From: Bacteroidales bacterium
GTDB taxonomy: Bacteria; Bacteroidota; Bacteroidia; Bacteroidales; JAADGE01
DNA length: 64,000 nucleotides
NCBI GenBank assembly: GCA_021108035.1
Contig: JAIORQ010000026.1
Location: forward strand, 1 to 64,000
Reading direction: 5' to 3'
Position numbers and translations under genes: made by a program. Under the pieces are notes generated by a model, which was given only the letters and a program-made list of their open reading frames with translations, did not search any database and was not told the origin of the DNA. Each line of letters opens with the position of its first letter. Within the stretch, counting starts at the first letter, position 1. Shown one piece after another: positions 25,901 through 34,876 of the stretch.

Positions 25901-26563
25901 ATGGCCGAAAAAATTTTGTTTAACGAATTAGGAATCATAAGATATGAGGAAGCTTACAGAATCCAGAACCTTATTTTTAATAAAAAAATATCAAATAAAA
26001 ATAACGAAATTAAAAATAATTTAGAAGTTTTAATTTGTGAACATCCACATGTTTATACAATAGGTAAAAGCGGAAATGAAAATAATTTATTAATTGATGA
26101 TGCTTTTTTAAGAAAAGTTGATGCAACTTATTTTAAAACAGACAGAGGCGGAGATATTACCTATCACGGTCCCGGACAATTAGTTGTATATCCTGTTATT
26201 GATCTTGATGATTGCCAAATTGGAATCAAAGAATATATTTACAGGCTTGAATATTTAATTATTGATGTATTGAAAGAATACGGCTTGACCGGAGAGTTGA
26301 GTAAAGGGAATATTGGTGTTTGGTTGGATGTCGGCAAACAAAATGAAAGGAAGCTGTGTTCAATAGGTGTAAAGGTTAGCAGAGGAGTAACAATGCACGG
26401 TTTAGCTTTGAATGTTAATACAGATCTTTCATATTTTAATCATATTAACCCTTGCGGTTATATTAATAAAGGTGTAACGTCAATAAAAAATGAACTTGGT
26501 AAAGAAACTGATCTAAATGAAGTAGTCGGTTTAATAAAAAAAGGATTTAATAAATTATTTTAA
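25901..26563 (+). CDS. lipB: Octanoyltransferase (lipoate biosynthesis)
   Basis: LipB transfers octanoyl from octanoyl-ACP to lipoyl domains, the first step of endogenous lipoate synthesis. The 220-residue protein has the signature DRGGDITYHGPGQLVVYPVI, and the catalytic pair Lys151 (RKLCSIGVK) and Cys185 (NPCGY), 34 residues apart as in other LipB enzymes. An AGGAG-like sequence precedes the ATG. The lipoyl synthase gene (lipA) is not in the window. A hairpin element lies 32 bp downstream, between this gene and the convergent methylase gene. Confidence 0.95.
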   Translation: MAEKILFNELGIIRYEEAYRIQNLIFNKKISNKNNEIKNNLEVLICEHPHVYTIGKSGNENNLLIDDAFLRKVDATYFKTDRGGDITYHGPGQLVVYPVIDLDDCQIGIKEYIYRLEYLIIDVLKEYGLTGELSKGNIGVWLDVGKQNERKLCSIGVKVSRGVTMHGLALNVNTDLSYFNHINPCGYINKGVTSIKNELGKETDLNEVVGLIKKGFNKLF

Positions 26564-26594
26564 ATAATGCCTGAACGAAAACTCAATATTTTAG

Positions 26595-26719
26595 AGTGCT
26601 TAGTCAGAAAGCGTCAAGTTCGAGGCTTGCGAAGTGCAGAAAATTAGGAGTTTACTATTGTAAATGACTGATTTTCTGCACAAGCATAACGAAGAAATTG
26701 ACGCTTTCTGTCAAGCACT
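26595..26719. repeat. Long composite hairpin element, copy B
   Basis: Outer arms AGTGCTTAGTCAGAAAGCGT (from 26595) and its complement ending at 26719, inner perfect stem GTGCAGAAAAT / ATTTTCTGCAC, and apical GTTTAC/GTAAAT hairpin. Conserved unpaired segments (GTTCGAGGC, ATAACGAAGAAAT, AATGACTGA) are shared with copy A. The terminal CTA is the stop codon of the RsmI-like gene read on the minus strand. Confidence 0.85.
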
Positions 26720-27425
26720 AAATAGCTTGCAATATAAAAATAGCAGGACGTTTATTGATTTGCGGAACACTCTTTTTCCACTCTGCAATTGTTTTTGTTT
26801 TAATAAATTCAGTATCTAAAGTTATATCTGCAGCAATACAAAGTAATGTATTCTTTCGGCAAGAATTCAGAATATCTTCTGTCATCTTCATATTTCTGTA
26901 TGGCGTTTCCATAAAAATTTGAGATTGATTTTCAGTTTTTGAACGATTTTCCAAAAACTGAATTTTCTTAATTTTTTCATTTTGCTTAACAGGTAAATAA
27001 CCGTTAAAAGCAAAATTTTGACCGTTTAGTCCCGAAGAAATAAGAGCAAGCAAAATTGAAGAAGGACCCACCAAAGGAATAACTTGAATGCCTTTCCTGT
27101 GTGCAATTTTTACAATATCTGCACCCGGATCTGCTATGCCCGGATTGCCTGCTTCGGAAATGATGCCGATATCATTACCTGAAAGTGTCGGTTGAATAAA
27201 ACTTGTAAGTTCATTTGCATTTGTATGTTTATTCAGCTCAAAAAATGTTATATCGTCAATTACTTTTGTTGCAGAAAGTTTTCGAATATAACGTCTTGCA
27301 GCTCTGATGTTTTCAACGATGAAAAAGTTAATTTCTTCAACAATTTGTTTCACATTATCCGGGATTACTGATTTTATATCAGATTCTCCCAATGTTGTCG
27401 GTATTAAGAATATCTTGCCTTTCAT
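26718..27425 (-). CDS. RsmI-like SAM-dependent methyltransferase (tetrapyrrole methylase fold)
   Basis: The 235-residue protein has the tetrapyrrole-methylase fold of RsmI, which 2'-O-methylates C1402 in 16S rRNA. Visible motifs are FLIPTTLGE at the start, IISEAGNPGIADPGADIV for the canonical SDAGxPxISDPG segment, VIPLVGPSSILLALISSGLN and FMETPYRN. The sequence is shorter and divergent from typical RsmI (~270-290 residues), so it may be the Bacteroidota paralogue with an unproven target. Its ATG directly abuts the TAA of the preceding protease gene with no gap, so translation is probably coupled. Confidence 0.8.
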   Translation of the reverse strand: MKGKIFLIPTTLGESDIKSVIPDNVKQIVEEINFFIVENIRAARRYIRKLSATKVIDDITFFELNKHTNANELTSFIQPTLSGNDIGIISEAGNPGIADPGADIVKIAHRKGIQVIPLVGPSSILLALISSGLNGQNFAFNGYLPVKQNEKIKKIQFLENRSKTENQSQIFMETPYRNMKMTEDILNSCRKNTLLCIAADITLDTEFIKTKTIAEWKKSVPQINKRPAIFILQAI

Positions 27426-29927
27426 TTACATTAATGCAATTTTTTTTGAATAAGAATTTGTACTCGTTTTAATGTTAACAATATATAAACCAATATGCGC
27501 CGTTACATTTTCAATTATGATTAAATTCCTGATATAATCTGTTTCAACAGTTTTAATTTCTTGTTGTGAAAACACCTTATTATAAATTACTTTGCCTGAA
27601 ATATCTGATATTGTAACCACAGCATCATTTTCAATAATATCATTGATTTCAATATAAAAATAATTCCTTGCCGGATTCGGGTATATTTGAATGTTGCTTG
27701 TCATAACAGTATCATAATTACCGGCTGAAGTTCCCGATACCATAAGATCATCAATATTCCAACCGCAGTATTGTTCAGCATGATTTGTAGGCCCTGTTAT
27801 AAAACGGATGAGGATTTTATTACCGTCGGCAATATCGGATATGTCAAATTCTTGTTTCATCCAGATTGTATCAGTAATCTGAATGCTTGAATTTGTCCAA
27901 ATGGTCTTTGAAGAATCTGTTGCATTAATCTCAATTGAAACATTATCGAATTTGTCACTGTCAATACCGATATAGCGGTAAAAAGAAAGCATGGTATTTT
28001 CAAAATTAGTGCAATCTATTACCGGAGATTGTGCATATTCTTCATTAAATCCGATATTATTTTCATAATCACCCGGATGCTGACCTAAACCGGTAAGATC
28101 GGTTCCTAATATATTAACTCCCGAATAGGCGAATGTCGGGTCAGGATAAGATGTTCCGCCACCTAATCCCATTGGTTCATCAATTTGGAACTCGCCTGTG
28201 AGATACCATGAGTTACCGGTTTCAAAATCATCTTCAAATATTGTATCATATATATAAAAAGATTTTCTTAAAGTATCATTGTAATTACAATCATCTTCTG
28301 TTCCGTTAGGATTTTCTATATAAACCATTATTGAATGTTCCCCGTTTAATAGATTAACTTCATTAAAAGAAATATCTTCAATCTCACCTGTTTTAAGACA
28401 TCCTGCCCAATTTTTTATTTGTAAAGTATTATTATCAATACTGTAATTGATTGTTAATGAGTTTAAATCATTGTTTCCTCTGTTCCTTATTTTAAATATG
28501 GGTGTTATAGTATTAATATCAAAATAATAATCTTCCGGACTAATTATTTCTAAAATTTGAGTATCATTATCATACCCCGGGACATTAGGGTCATAACCCG
28601 ACAGTTTTGTTACACCGTAGTTTACAGGATCTAACCAATTTTTTAATCTTGTTTCGGGAGTAGTTCCCATATCCCAAGAATATGAAAATTTACCGTACCA
28701 ATCCGGTTCATCAAGATTGCTGCAAGATGCATAACCGCCGTGAAGTTGGCCTATAATTCTGTGGTTTTCATCAAACAAAGGTGACCCTGAAGAACCGTTT
28801 TCAGTTGTTGTATTTCGGTCCCAAATAACTTTCCAATGAGAATCCGGCGGATTACTGTATCCTAAATAATAATCGGAAACAGTAGGATCATCATCATAAG
28901 ATATTTTTTTAATGTCTCCTTTCGGATGATGAATACAGACCGAAGAATCTGACGGGGAATCATCAGCATTCCATCCGGAATAATAAACTTCATAATCATA
29001 AGGCGGTTCATCATTCATTTCAAATAAACAAAAATCAGATTCGCTGTATCTTGCAATAAGTTGTGCACCTGAAAGGTCATCATGTTCGGGGGGAACAATC
29101 GGATTATCACATGTTTCGCTTTCCCAATTGAACATAAATACCATATCTGAAGGATCTCTGTAGCAATGATCAGCTGTTAATATATAAGGTGTGCCGTCTT
29201 TAAGGGTATTATTGATCAAAGCACCAGAACAAAAACCGGATCCTCCTGTAACCAACATACATGCAGAGCGAATCTCATTGCTCCAAGTTCCGTCATCGCA
29301 GGCAACATTCATATTACAATCGCCCGAATGTCCGAAACCTTTATCATAATTACTTATGCTGCGAAAACCGTGCGTGATTCTGTCAATAACTAATTCTGCA
29401 TGAAAATTTGCATCATCGGGTTCAAAATATTCAATGGTAATTTTGTCTCCTCTGATCAATCCCGTTGCAAATATCTTGTTTTTTTGATTGTTTTGAGATG
29501 TAAAACCGCCGATAATATCTGTCTTATCTTCATTATAAATGTATAATACAGCGTTTTTAGGTAATTTATATTTGCTGAATCTTAAATTAATTGTCAATGC
29601 ATATTCAGAATGTATTGTTAAACGATATAGTTTGCCTGAAGAAATATTATTAACAGCAGATTGTCTCATCAAATCAATGTTTACATCAATATTCTTCCCG
29701 AATTGCCATGGTTGATCTTTAGTTTCGTTTAGTTCTGCTTCAAGAAGTAATTGTTCGTTATTAAGTTTAGGTAAAGAAAAAACAGGTATATTTTGTTTTA
29801 TCAAAGTTTTGTATTTTTTCTCAAAGCCGATTGGAGTACCGCCAATATTAATTTGGGCAGTAAGATAATTTTGTCCTGTAAAAGTAAGAATAATTATAAG
29901 TATTATTTCCTTTAGATTTTTTTTCAT
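27426..29927 (-). CDS. Secreted trypsin-like serine protease with T9SS sorting domain
   Basis: The 833-residue protein has a signal peptide (ending YLTAQ), an N-terminal region about residues 25-200, a trypsin-like domain at about 205-445, and a jelly-roll-type domain at about 560-740. The catalytic residues are His in LTADHCYRDP, Asp in ESDFCLFEM and Ser in NGSSGSPLF. The overall pattern is close to secreted lysyl-endopeptidase-like proteases. The last ~80 residues form a type A T9SS C-terminal domain (IQIYPNPARNYFYI, ISDISGKVIYN, YSKKIALM), so it is exported by the T9SS and attached to the surface or released. It probably forms an operon with the methylase gene downstream. Confidence 0.9.
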   Translation of the reverse strand: MKKNLKEIILIIILTFTGQNYLTAQINIGGTPIGFEKKYKTLIKQNIPVFSLPKLNNEQLLLEAELNETKDQPWQFGKNIDVNIDLMRQSAVNNISSGKLYRLTIHSEYALTINLRFSKYKLPKNAVLYIYNEDKTDIIGGFTSQNNQKNKIFATGLIRGDKITIEYFEPDDANFHAELVIDRITHGFRSISNYDKGFGHSGDCNMNVACDDGTWSNEIRSACMLVTGGSGFCSGALINNTLKDGTPYILTADHCYRDPSDMVFMFNWESETCDNPIVPPEHDDLSGAQLIARYSESDFCLFEMNDEPPYDYEVYYSGWNADDSPSDSSVCIHHPKGDIKKISYDDDPTVSDYYLGYSNPPDSHWKVIWDRNTTTENGSSGSPLFDENHRIIGQLHGGYASCSNLDEPDWYGKFSYSWDMGTTPETRLKNWLDPVNYGVTKLSGYDPNVPGYDNDTQILEIISPEDYYFDINTITPIFKIRNRGNNDLNSLTINYSIDNNTLQIKNWAGCLKTGEIEDISFNEVNLLNGEHSIMVYIENPNGTEDDCNYNDTLRKSFYIYDTIFEDDFETGNSWYLTGEFQIDEPMGLGGGTSYPDPTFAYSGVNILGTDLTGLGQHPGDYENNIGFNEEYAQSPVIDCTNFENTMLSFYRYIGIDSDKFDNVSIEINATDSSKTIWTNSSIQITDTIWMKQEFDISDIADGNKILIRFITGPTNHAEQYCGWNIDDLMVSGTSAGNYDTVMTSNIQIYPNPARNYFYIEINDIIENDAVVTISDISGKVIYNKVFSQQEIKTVETDYIRNLIIIENVTAHIGLYIVNIKTSTNSYSKKIALM

Positions 29928-30023
29928 TTAATAAATTATTAAATTTTTATTTTGCTTCTAGTTTGTTATGAATTTCAAAATTAATAATTTAGCACAATAT
30001 TTAAATAATAAACGAAAAAAAAT

Positions 30024-30791
30024 TTGAAAATAACATTTCTCGGGACAGGAACTTCACAGGGTGTTCCCTTAATCGGTTGCACATGTGAAGTTTGTAAATC
30101 AAACGACAGCAAAGATAAACGATTAAGAAGTTCTGTTTTGATCTGTGTTAACGGAAAAAACATAATAATTGATGCCGGACCGGATTTCAGACAACAAATG
30201 CTCAGAGAAAATATTACGCAATTAGATGCAATACTTCTTACACATGAACACAAAGATCATATTGGGGGGTTGGATGATGTGAGAGCATTTAATTATATTC
30301 AAAAAAAACCAATGGATATTTATGCCGAAACACGTGTTATAGATTTATTGCAATCGCGTGATTTTGCTTATGTTGTTGAAAGAAAAGATTATCCGGGTAT
30401 TCCGAAAATGGAGTTTCATTCAATAACGGAAAAATCGTTTAATATTAATGGTATTACAATTATACCTGTTAGAGGTTTGCACATGTTACTTCCCGTTCTC
30501 GGCTTCAGAATAAATAAATTTGCTTATATAACTGATATGAATTATATTAGTCCGGAAGAAAGAAACAAGTTAAAAGGTTTGGACGTGTTAGTTATCAATG
30601 CATTAAGGAAGAAAAAACATGTTTCTCATTTCAATTTGGAAGAAGCATTGGAAGTTATTGAAGACGTGAAACCAAATAAGGCATATTTGACACATATCAG
30701 CCATAAATTAGGATTTTATGAAACTTTTAAAAATGAATTACCTGAAAATGTTTTTCCTGCTTATGACGGTTTACAGGATTTAATTATTTAA
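30024..30791 (+). CDS. MBL-fold metallo-hydrolase (PhnP-like)
   Basis: The 255-residue cytoplasmic protein belongs to the PhnP/RNase Z-like branch of the metallo-beta-lactamase fold. It has FLGTGTSQGVPLIGC, a CxCxxC-like pair (GCTCEVC) typical of PhnP-type proteins, IDAGPDFRQQ and the zinc motif THEHKDHIGGLDD, with further ligands in RGLHMLLPVLG, YITDMN and LTHISHKLG. PhnP cleaves cyclic phosphodiesters; the substrate here is not known. The start appears to be TTG at 30024, since no ATG or GTG is available and the family begins with KITFLGTG. A membrane-protein gene follows after 10 bp. Confidence 0.85.
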   Translation: MKITFLGTGTSQGVPLIGCTCEVCKSNDSKDKRLRSSVLICVNGKNIIIDAGPDFRQQMLRENITQLDAILLTHEHKDHIGGLDDVRAFNYIQKKPMDIYAETRVIDLLQSRDFAYVVERKDYPGIPKMEFHSITEKSFNINGITIIPVRGLHMLLPVLGFRINKFAYITDMNYISPEERNKLKGLDVLVINALRKKKHVSHFNLEEALEVIEDVKPNKAYLTHISHKLGFYETFKNELPENVFPAYDGLQDLII

Positions 30792-30801
30792 AAACAATAT
30801 T

Positions 30802-31410
30802 ATGAAAAAACTTATTATTATTATTTTAATACTTGGAGTTGTTGGTGCAACAGGCTACTACGGTTTTGAATGGTATAAAGGACAGCAAGAAAAACAAATT
30901 GCTAAACTCGAAGATAAAGCAGAATTTTTAAAAGCAGAAACAATTCCTTTGAGATTTAAAGTTCTGGAAAAAGACAGTTCGCAAATTACATTTGCATTCA
31001 AGTTTTATGATCAAGACGGAACAGAATTTAATCTTGATACAATTAGTTTAGCAGGACAAGAAATATCTTTTGATTTTTATATTGTACCGATTAAGGATGA
31101 TTTGAAAATTGCCTTTCCGTACAAGATATTTACTAACAAGATACCTGCAAAAGACGGTAAGTTATTATTTAACTATTATGATGATGAAGGATTTCCGCAA
31201 GTTTTCAGTTCAGAAAAATCTGATGAAGAATATATTACTTTAATGACCGAACTTTTTTCAAAGATCAAAGCAGGTGAGACAGAAGATATTGAAGGTGTCT
31301 ACGGAAGTATGGTACAAGATATTCAAAAATTGAATGAGTTTGCAGTAAATCATAAATATGAAATAGTGGTTCATACAAAAGGAGGAATTGAAATAAAAGA
31401 ATTTATGTAA
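30802..31410 (+). CDS. Single-pass membrane-anchored protein, paralogue of the next gene
   Basis: The 202-residue product has one N-terminal membrane segment (residues about 3-22), a short coiled-coil-like stretch (EWYKGQQEKQIAKLEDKAEF) and a strand-rich soluble domain. It resembles the C-terminal domain of the 32-kb neighbour: both have GxxIxF followed about 15 residues later by LPYKIF/FPYKIF, then DG-x-L..., G-x-P-x-(I/V)F, and end in a WV/VHTKGGxxIK-type strand. No known family was recognised. Its location 10 bp after the MBL gene suggests cotranscription. Confidence 0.6.
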   Translation: MKKLIIIILILGVVGATGYYGFEWYKGQQEKQIAKLEDKAEFLKAETIPLRFKVLEKDSSQITFAFKFYDQDGTEFNLDTISLAGQEISFDFYIVPIKDDLKIAFPYKIFTNKIPAKDGKLLFNYYDDEGFPQVFSSEKSDEEYITLMTELFSKIKAGETEDIEGVYGSMVQDIQKLNEFAVNHKYEIVVHTKGGIEIKEFM

Positions 31411-31415
31411 AATCT

Positions 31416-31423
31416 TATCTTTG
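31416..31423 (+). promoter_or_regulatory. Candidate -7 promoter box
   Basis: TATCTTTG matches TAnnTTTG, about 90 bp upstream of the membrane-protein gene at 31516. Confidence 0.35.
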
Positions 31424-31515
31424 TTGAATTGCTAAATTGTAAAAAACAATCTATTTTTAGAGCTTACCTAAAAAATAAACACCAAAATTATTAAAATAGC
31501 ATAAAATTATAAATT

Positions 31516-32451
31516 ATGAATGATTCTCAAGAATTATTAAAGCAAATTAATTGGTTTTTAGACCCTGTAGCCGATTTTATTCTCTTTTTGTTCACAACAA
31601 GAACAGGATATATTTTATTACTGATTTTTTTAATATTGTATCTGATATTTACAGTAATGAATGCTGTAAAAGTAAGACGTTTGGCTCATGAAGCAATAAG
31701 CAGAAATTTAAAAACACCTTTTCCGGAAAAGATTTATATAACTCTCAGTGAATTTGTAAAAGCATTTATGGGTATTATTTCCAAACTTCCGGTTTTACTT
31801 GCCGTATTCTTAATCCTTTTTGGTATTGTGGGGCTTTCAACTGCATTTAATACCATAGATGATTTTGTTGAAAATGAAAAACGAATAAAGGAGCTTAAAG
31901 CCGTTGTTAAAAATTTAGATAAAAGTTACATTGTTGCAAAACTTGAGATAACTGATGTTAATTATGTGAATGATACAACTTCTTTAAATATATATTATTA
32001 TGATTACGCACTTGATGATTACCTGCCGGATTATCAGTCTGTAAGTATAAAAGGTAAAGATATTTATTTTTTGAATTATGTGATGAACTTTGATTATTCT
32101 GAGATTGAGACAGGAAGAAAGATTAATTTAGTATTGCCTTATAAAATCTTTAGTGAAAAAGTTTCAAAGGATGACGGAATAATGCTTCAAACTACCGATT
32201 CATCAGGAATACCTTATATCTTCCGCAGAGATAATGATGAGATATACGGACTTGATTCATTAACATATTATTCAAGACTTGAAGAAATTGCTGAATTTAT
32301 GACTAATCCGGAAAAAGCAAGAAAGGAAGGCGTTAGAAGTTTTTATGCAGCTGCTCCGCATTTTATTAATCGTATCCAAAAGGGGCAAAAAATTGTTGTT
32401 TGGGTAGAGCAAACTGGCGGTTTAGTTTTGAAAAAAGAGCGATTATTTTAA
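31516..32451 (+). CDS. Membrane protein with two TM segments, paralogue of the previous gene
   Basis: The 311-residue protein has two N-terminal membrane segments (about residues 27-48 and 85-110), a short coiled segment (DDFVENEKRIKELKAVVKNL) and a strand-rich soluble domain at about 125-311. That domain matches the 202-residue protein just upstream in order and spacing of motifs (VSIKGKDIYFLNY, LPYKIFSEKV, GIPYIF, VVWVEQTGGLVLKK). No family was recognised. The two genes probably arose by duplication and later diverged, and their products could form a hetero-oligomer. Confidence 0.6.
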   Translation: MNDSQELLKQINWFLDPVADFILFLFTTRTGYILLLIFLILYLIFTVMNAVKVRRLAHEAISRNLKTPFPEKIYITLSEFVKAFMGIISKLPVLLAVFLILFGIVGLSTAFNTIDDFVENEKRIKELKAVVKNLDKSYIVAKLEITDVNYVNDTTSLNIYYYDYALDDYLPDYQSVSIKGKDIYFLNYVMNFDYSEIETGRKINLVLPYKIFSEKVSKDDGIMLQTTDSSGIPYIFRRDNDEIYGLDSLTYYSRLEEIAEFMTNPEKARKEGVRSFYAAAPHFINRIQKGQKIVVWVEQTGGLVLKKERLF

Positions 32452-32489
32452 GATTAGAAAATTACTTGTTTTTAAATCTAATTTCAAGT

Positions 32490-32624
32490 TTGAGTCCACT
32501 CCGAAAACGAAGTTTTTGGAGAATTAGAGTTAATTGAAAAAACAGAACAGTCTGATTTACAGAATTCCTTATTTTAATTAAATTCGTGAATTTGTGGCTT
32601 TTATATTTTTCGGAGCGGACTCAA
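32490..32624. mobile_element. MITE-like element with terminal inverted repeats
   Basis: About 135 bp bounded by TTGAGTCCACTCCGAAAA and the inverted TTTTCGGAGCGGACTCAA (17 of 18 bases match). No coding capacity. A degenerate second copy with a conserved right end is at 60838-60943. Confidence 0.7.
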
Positions 32625-32648
32625 GTTTTAAATTTCTAATTTCCAATT

Positions 32649-34751
32649 TTGCATCAACTAAAAAACGATATACAATTCTTAAAAGGTGTAGGTCCTAAAA
32701 GAGCTGAATTACTTAATCAAGAATTAAGTATTTTTAAATTTGAAGACCTTCTGCAACATTATCCTTTTCGTTATATCGACAGAACAAAGTTTTACAAAGT
32801 AAGAGAGATAAATGAGTCTTTGCCTAATATTCAATCAAAAGGAATTATCAACAACTTTCGAGAAAAAGGAGGCGGAAGAAAAAAATATTTGACTGCTGAA
32901 TTTTCTGACGAAACCGGAAGTATTGAATTAATTTGGTTTAAAGGTGCAAAATGGATAAAGCAAAATCTGATATCCGGTAATGAATATATTATCTTCGGAA
33001 AACCGGCAAGATACGGCAGGAAAATAAATATAGCCCATCCTGATATTGATGATCCTAAAGAAGATAATAAAAAAATAACTTCATCATTACAAGCTGTTTA
33101 TCCGTCAACAGAAAAACTTGCAAAGAAGAACGTAACTTCAAAAGTATTCAGGAAAATTATTTCAAATTTATTTGAACAAACAGGAGGTACCATTCCTGAA
33201 ACTATAGCTCTTTATTTAACTGAAAAATTAAACTTACTTTCTTATCATGAGGCATTGGTAAACATTCATTTTCCACAAAATTCAGAGAAACTTAACAGAG
33301 CAATTTTCAGATTGAAATTTGAAGAATTATTTTACATACAACTAAATATTCTAAAGCATAAAATTAAACGAAAAGCATTTTTTAAAGGATATAAATTTGA
33401 AAAGGTAGGGGATTATTTTAATCAATTTTATAAAGAAAAACTGCCTTTTGAATTAACCGGAGCACAAAAAAAGGTAATAAAAGAAATTCGCAGAGATTTT
33501 GCATCCGGAAAACAATCAAACAGATTGTTGCAAGGAGATGTGGGCAGCGGTAAAACATTAGTTGCTCTTATGCTTATTCTTATTACTCTTGATAACGGGT
33601 ACCAAGCATGTTTTATGGCTCCTACCGAGATTTTAGCCCATCAACATTTTCAAACAATTTCAAATATGCTTGACGGTTTGAATCTTAATATTTCATTATT
33701 GACAGGCTCAACAAAACAATCAAAGAGGAAAGAATTACATAATAATCTTCAAAACGGCAACTTAAATATATTAATAGGTACACATGCTTTGATTGAAGAT
33801 ACTGTTAAATTTAAAAATTTGGGATTTGTGGTAATAGATGAGCAACACAGATTTGGAGTAGCACAAAGAGCAAAGATGTGGAAAAAAAACACGCAACCGC
33901 CGCATATGCTTGTAATGACAGCTACTCCCATACCCAGAACATTAGCAATGACGGTTTACGGAGATCTTGATGTTTCAGTTATTGACGAATTACCTCCCGG
34001 AAGAAAACCTGTAAAAACAATTCATTCATATGATTCAAAACGGATACGTGTTTTTAAATTCATTAAAGATCAAATAAAAGCAGGCAGACAAATATATATA
34101 GTGTATCCTTTAATATATGAATCAGAGAATTTTGAATATAAAGATCTTGAGGACGGATTAGAAAGCATAAGCAGAGAATTTCCGGCACCTGAATATGCTC
34201 TTAGTGTTGTTCACGGAAAAATGAAATCGGCAGAAAAAGAAGCTTCTATGAAACTGTTTGTTAAAGGTGTTACTAATATAATGATTGCAACAACCGTTAT
34301 TGAAGTAGGAGTGGATGTTCCTAATGCAAGTGTTATGATAATTGAAAGTGCGGAACGATTCGGTTTGTCTCAATTGCATCAATTACGAGGCAGAGTAGGG
34401 AGAGGAGCCGATCAATCTTATTGTATTTTAATGACATCTTATAAAATGTCTGCAGAAGCCAAAACAAGATTAAAAACAATGGTTGAATCGAATGACGGAT
34501 TTAAGATTGCGGAAGTTGATATGAAATTAAGAGGACCCGGAGATACTGAAGGGACAAGGCAAAGCGGTATTCCGTTTGAATTAAAGTTGGCTAATTTGTC
34601 TGAAGATTATAAGATTTTGGAACTTGCAAGAAGAACAGCAGAACAAATATTAGATGACGATCCTGATTTATCTGAACTTAGAAATCAAGTTTTGATTAAA
34701 CATTTGAAAAATAAAACAAAAGCAAAACTGAATTGGGGAGTAATATCATAG
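32649..34751 (+). CDS. recG: ATP-dependent DNA helicase RecG
   Basis: RecG remodels stalled forks and branched DNA. The 700-residue protein has the N-terminal wedge/OB region (LKGVGPKRAELL, FRYIDRTKFYKV, about residues 10-240), Walker A GDVGSGKT (about 296-303), Walker B DEQHRFGV (about 395-402), MTATPIPRTLAMTVYGD and the C-terminal ATTVIEVGVDVPNASVM and QLHQLRGRVGRG motifs. Length and order are those of the family. The start is probably TTG at 32649 (MHQLKNDIQFLKGVG), because no ATG precedes the conserved opening; 9 bp upstream lies the region of the MITE-like element. Confidence 0.95.
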   Translation: MHQLKNDIQFLKGVGPKRAELLNQELSIFKFEDLLQHYPFRYIDRTKFYKVREINESLPNIQSKGIINNFREKGGGRKKYLTAEFSDETGSIELIWFKGAKWIKQNLISGNEYIIFGKPARYGRKINIAHPDIDDPKEDNKKITSSLQAVYPSTEKLAKKNVTSKVFRKIISNLFEQTGGTIPETIALYLTEKLNLLSYHEALVNIHFPQNSEKLNRAIFRLKFEELFYIQLNILKHKIKRKAFFKGYKFEKVGDYFNQFYKEKLPFELTGAQKKVIKEIRRDFASGKQSNRLLQGDVGSGKTLVALMLILITLDNGYQACFMAPTEILAHQHFQTISNMLDGLNLNISLLTGSTKQSKRKELHNNLQNGNLNILIGTHALIEDTVKFKNLGFVVIDEQHRFGVAQRAKMWKKNTQPPHMLVMTATPIPRTLAMTVYGDLDVSVIDELPPGRKPVKTIHSYDSKRIRVFKFIKDQIKAGRQIYIVYPLIYESENFEYKDLEDGLESISREFPAPEYALSVVHGKMKSAEKEASMKLFVKGVTNIMIATTVIEVGVDVPNASVMIIESAERFGLSQLHQLRGRVGRGADQSYCILMTSYKMSAEAKTRLKTMVESNDGFKIAEVDMKLRGPGDTEGTRQSGIPFELKLANLSEDYKILELARRTAEQILDDDPDLSELRNQVLIKHLKNKTKAKLNWGVIS

Positions 34752-34800
34752 GTATTAAGGAAGTTTATAATGAAGCCGACAAAGTCAGGAATAATTAAGT

Positions 34801-34860
34801 TGATAAGTCAGCAGTAGACAGTTTGCAGTCAGTAGCAGCTAACCTGCAACTTGATAACCC
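34801..34860. repeat. AGTCAGTAGCAG-type intergenic repeat, copy 1
   Basis: Imperfect repeats of GTCAGCAGTAG / GCAGTCAGTAGCAG. A related sequence with inverted-repeat structure occurs at 35696-35767, on the other side of the DjlA-like gene. Confidence 0.4.
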
Positions 34861-34876
34861 GTAACAATATTATTTA

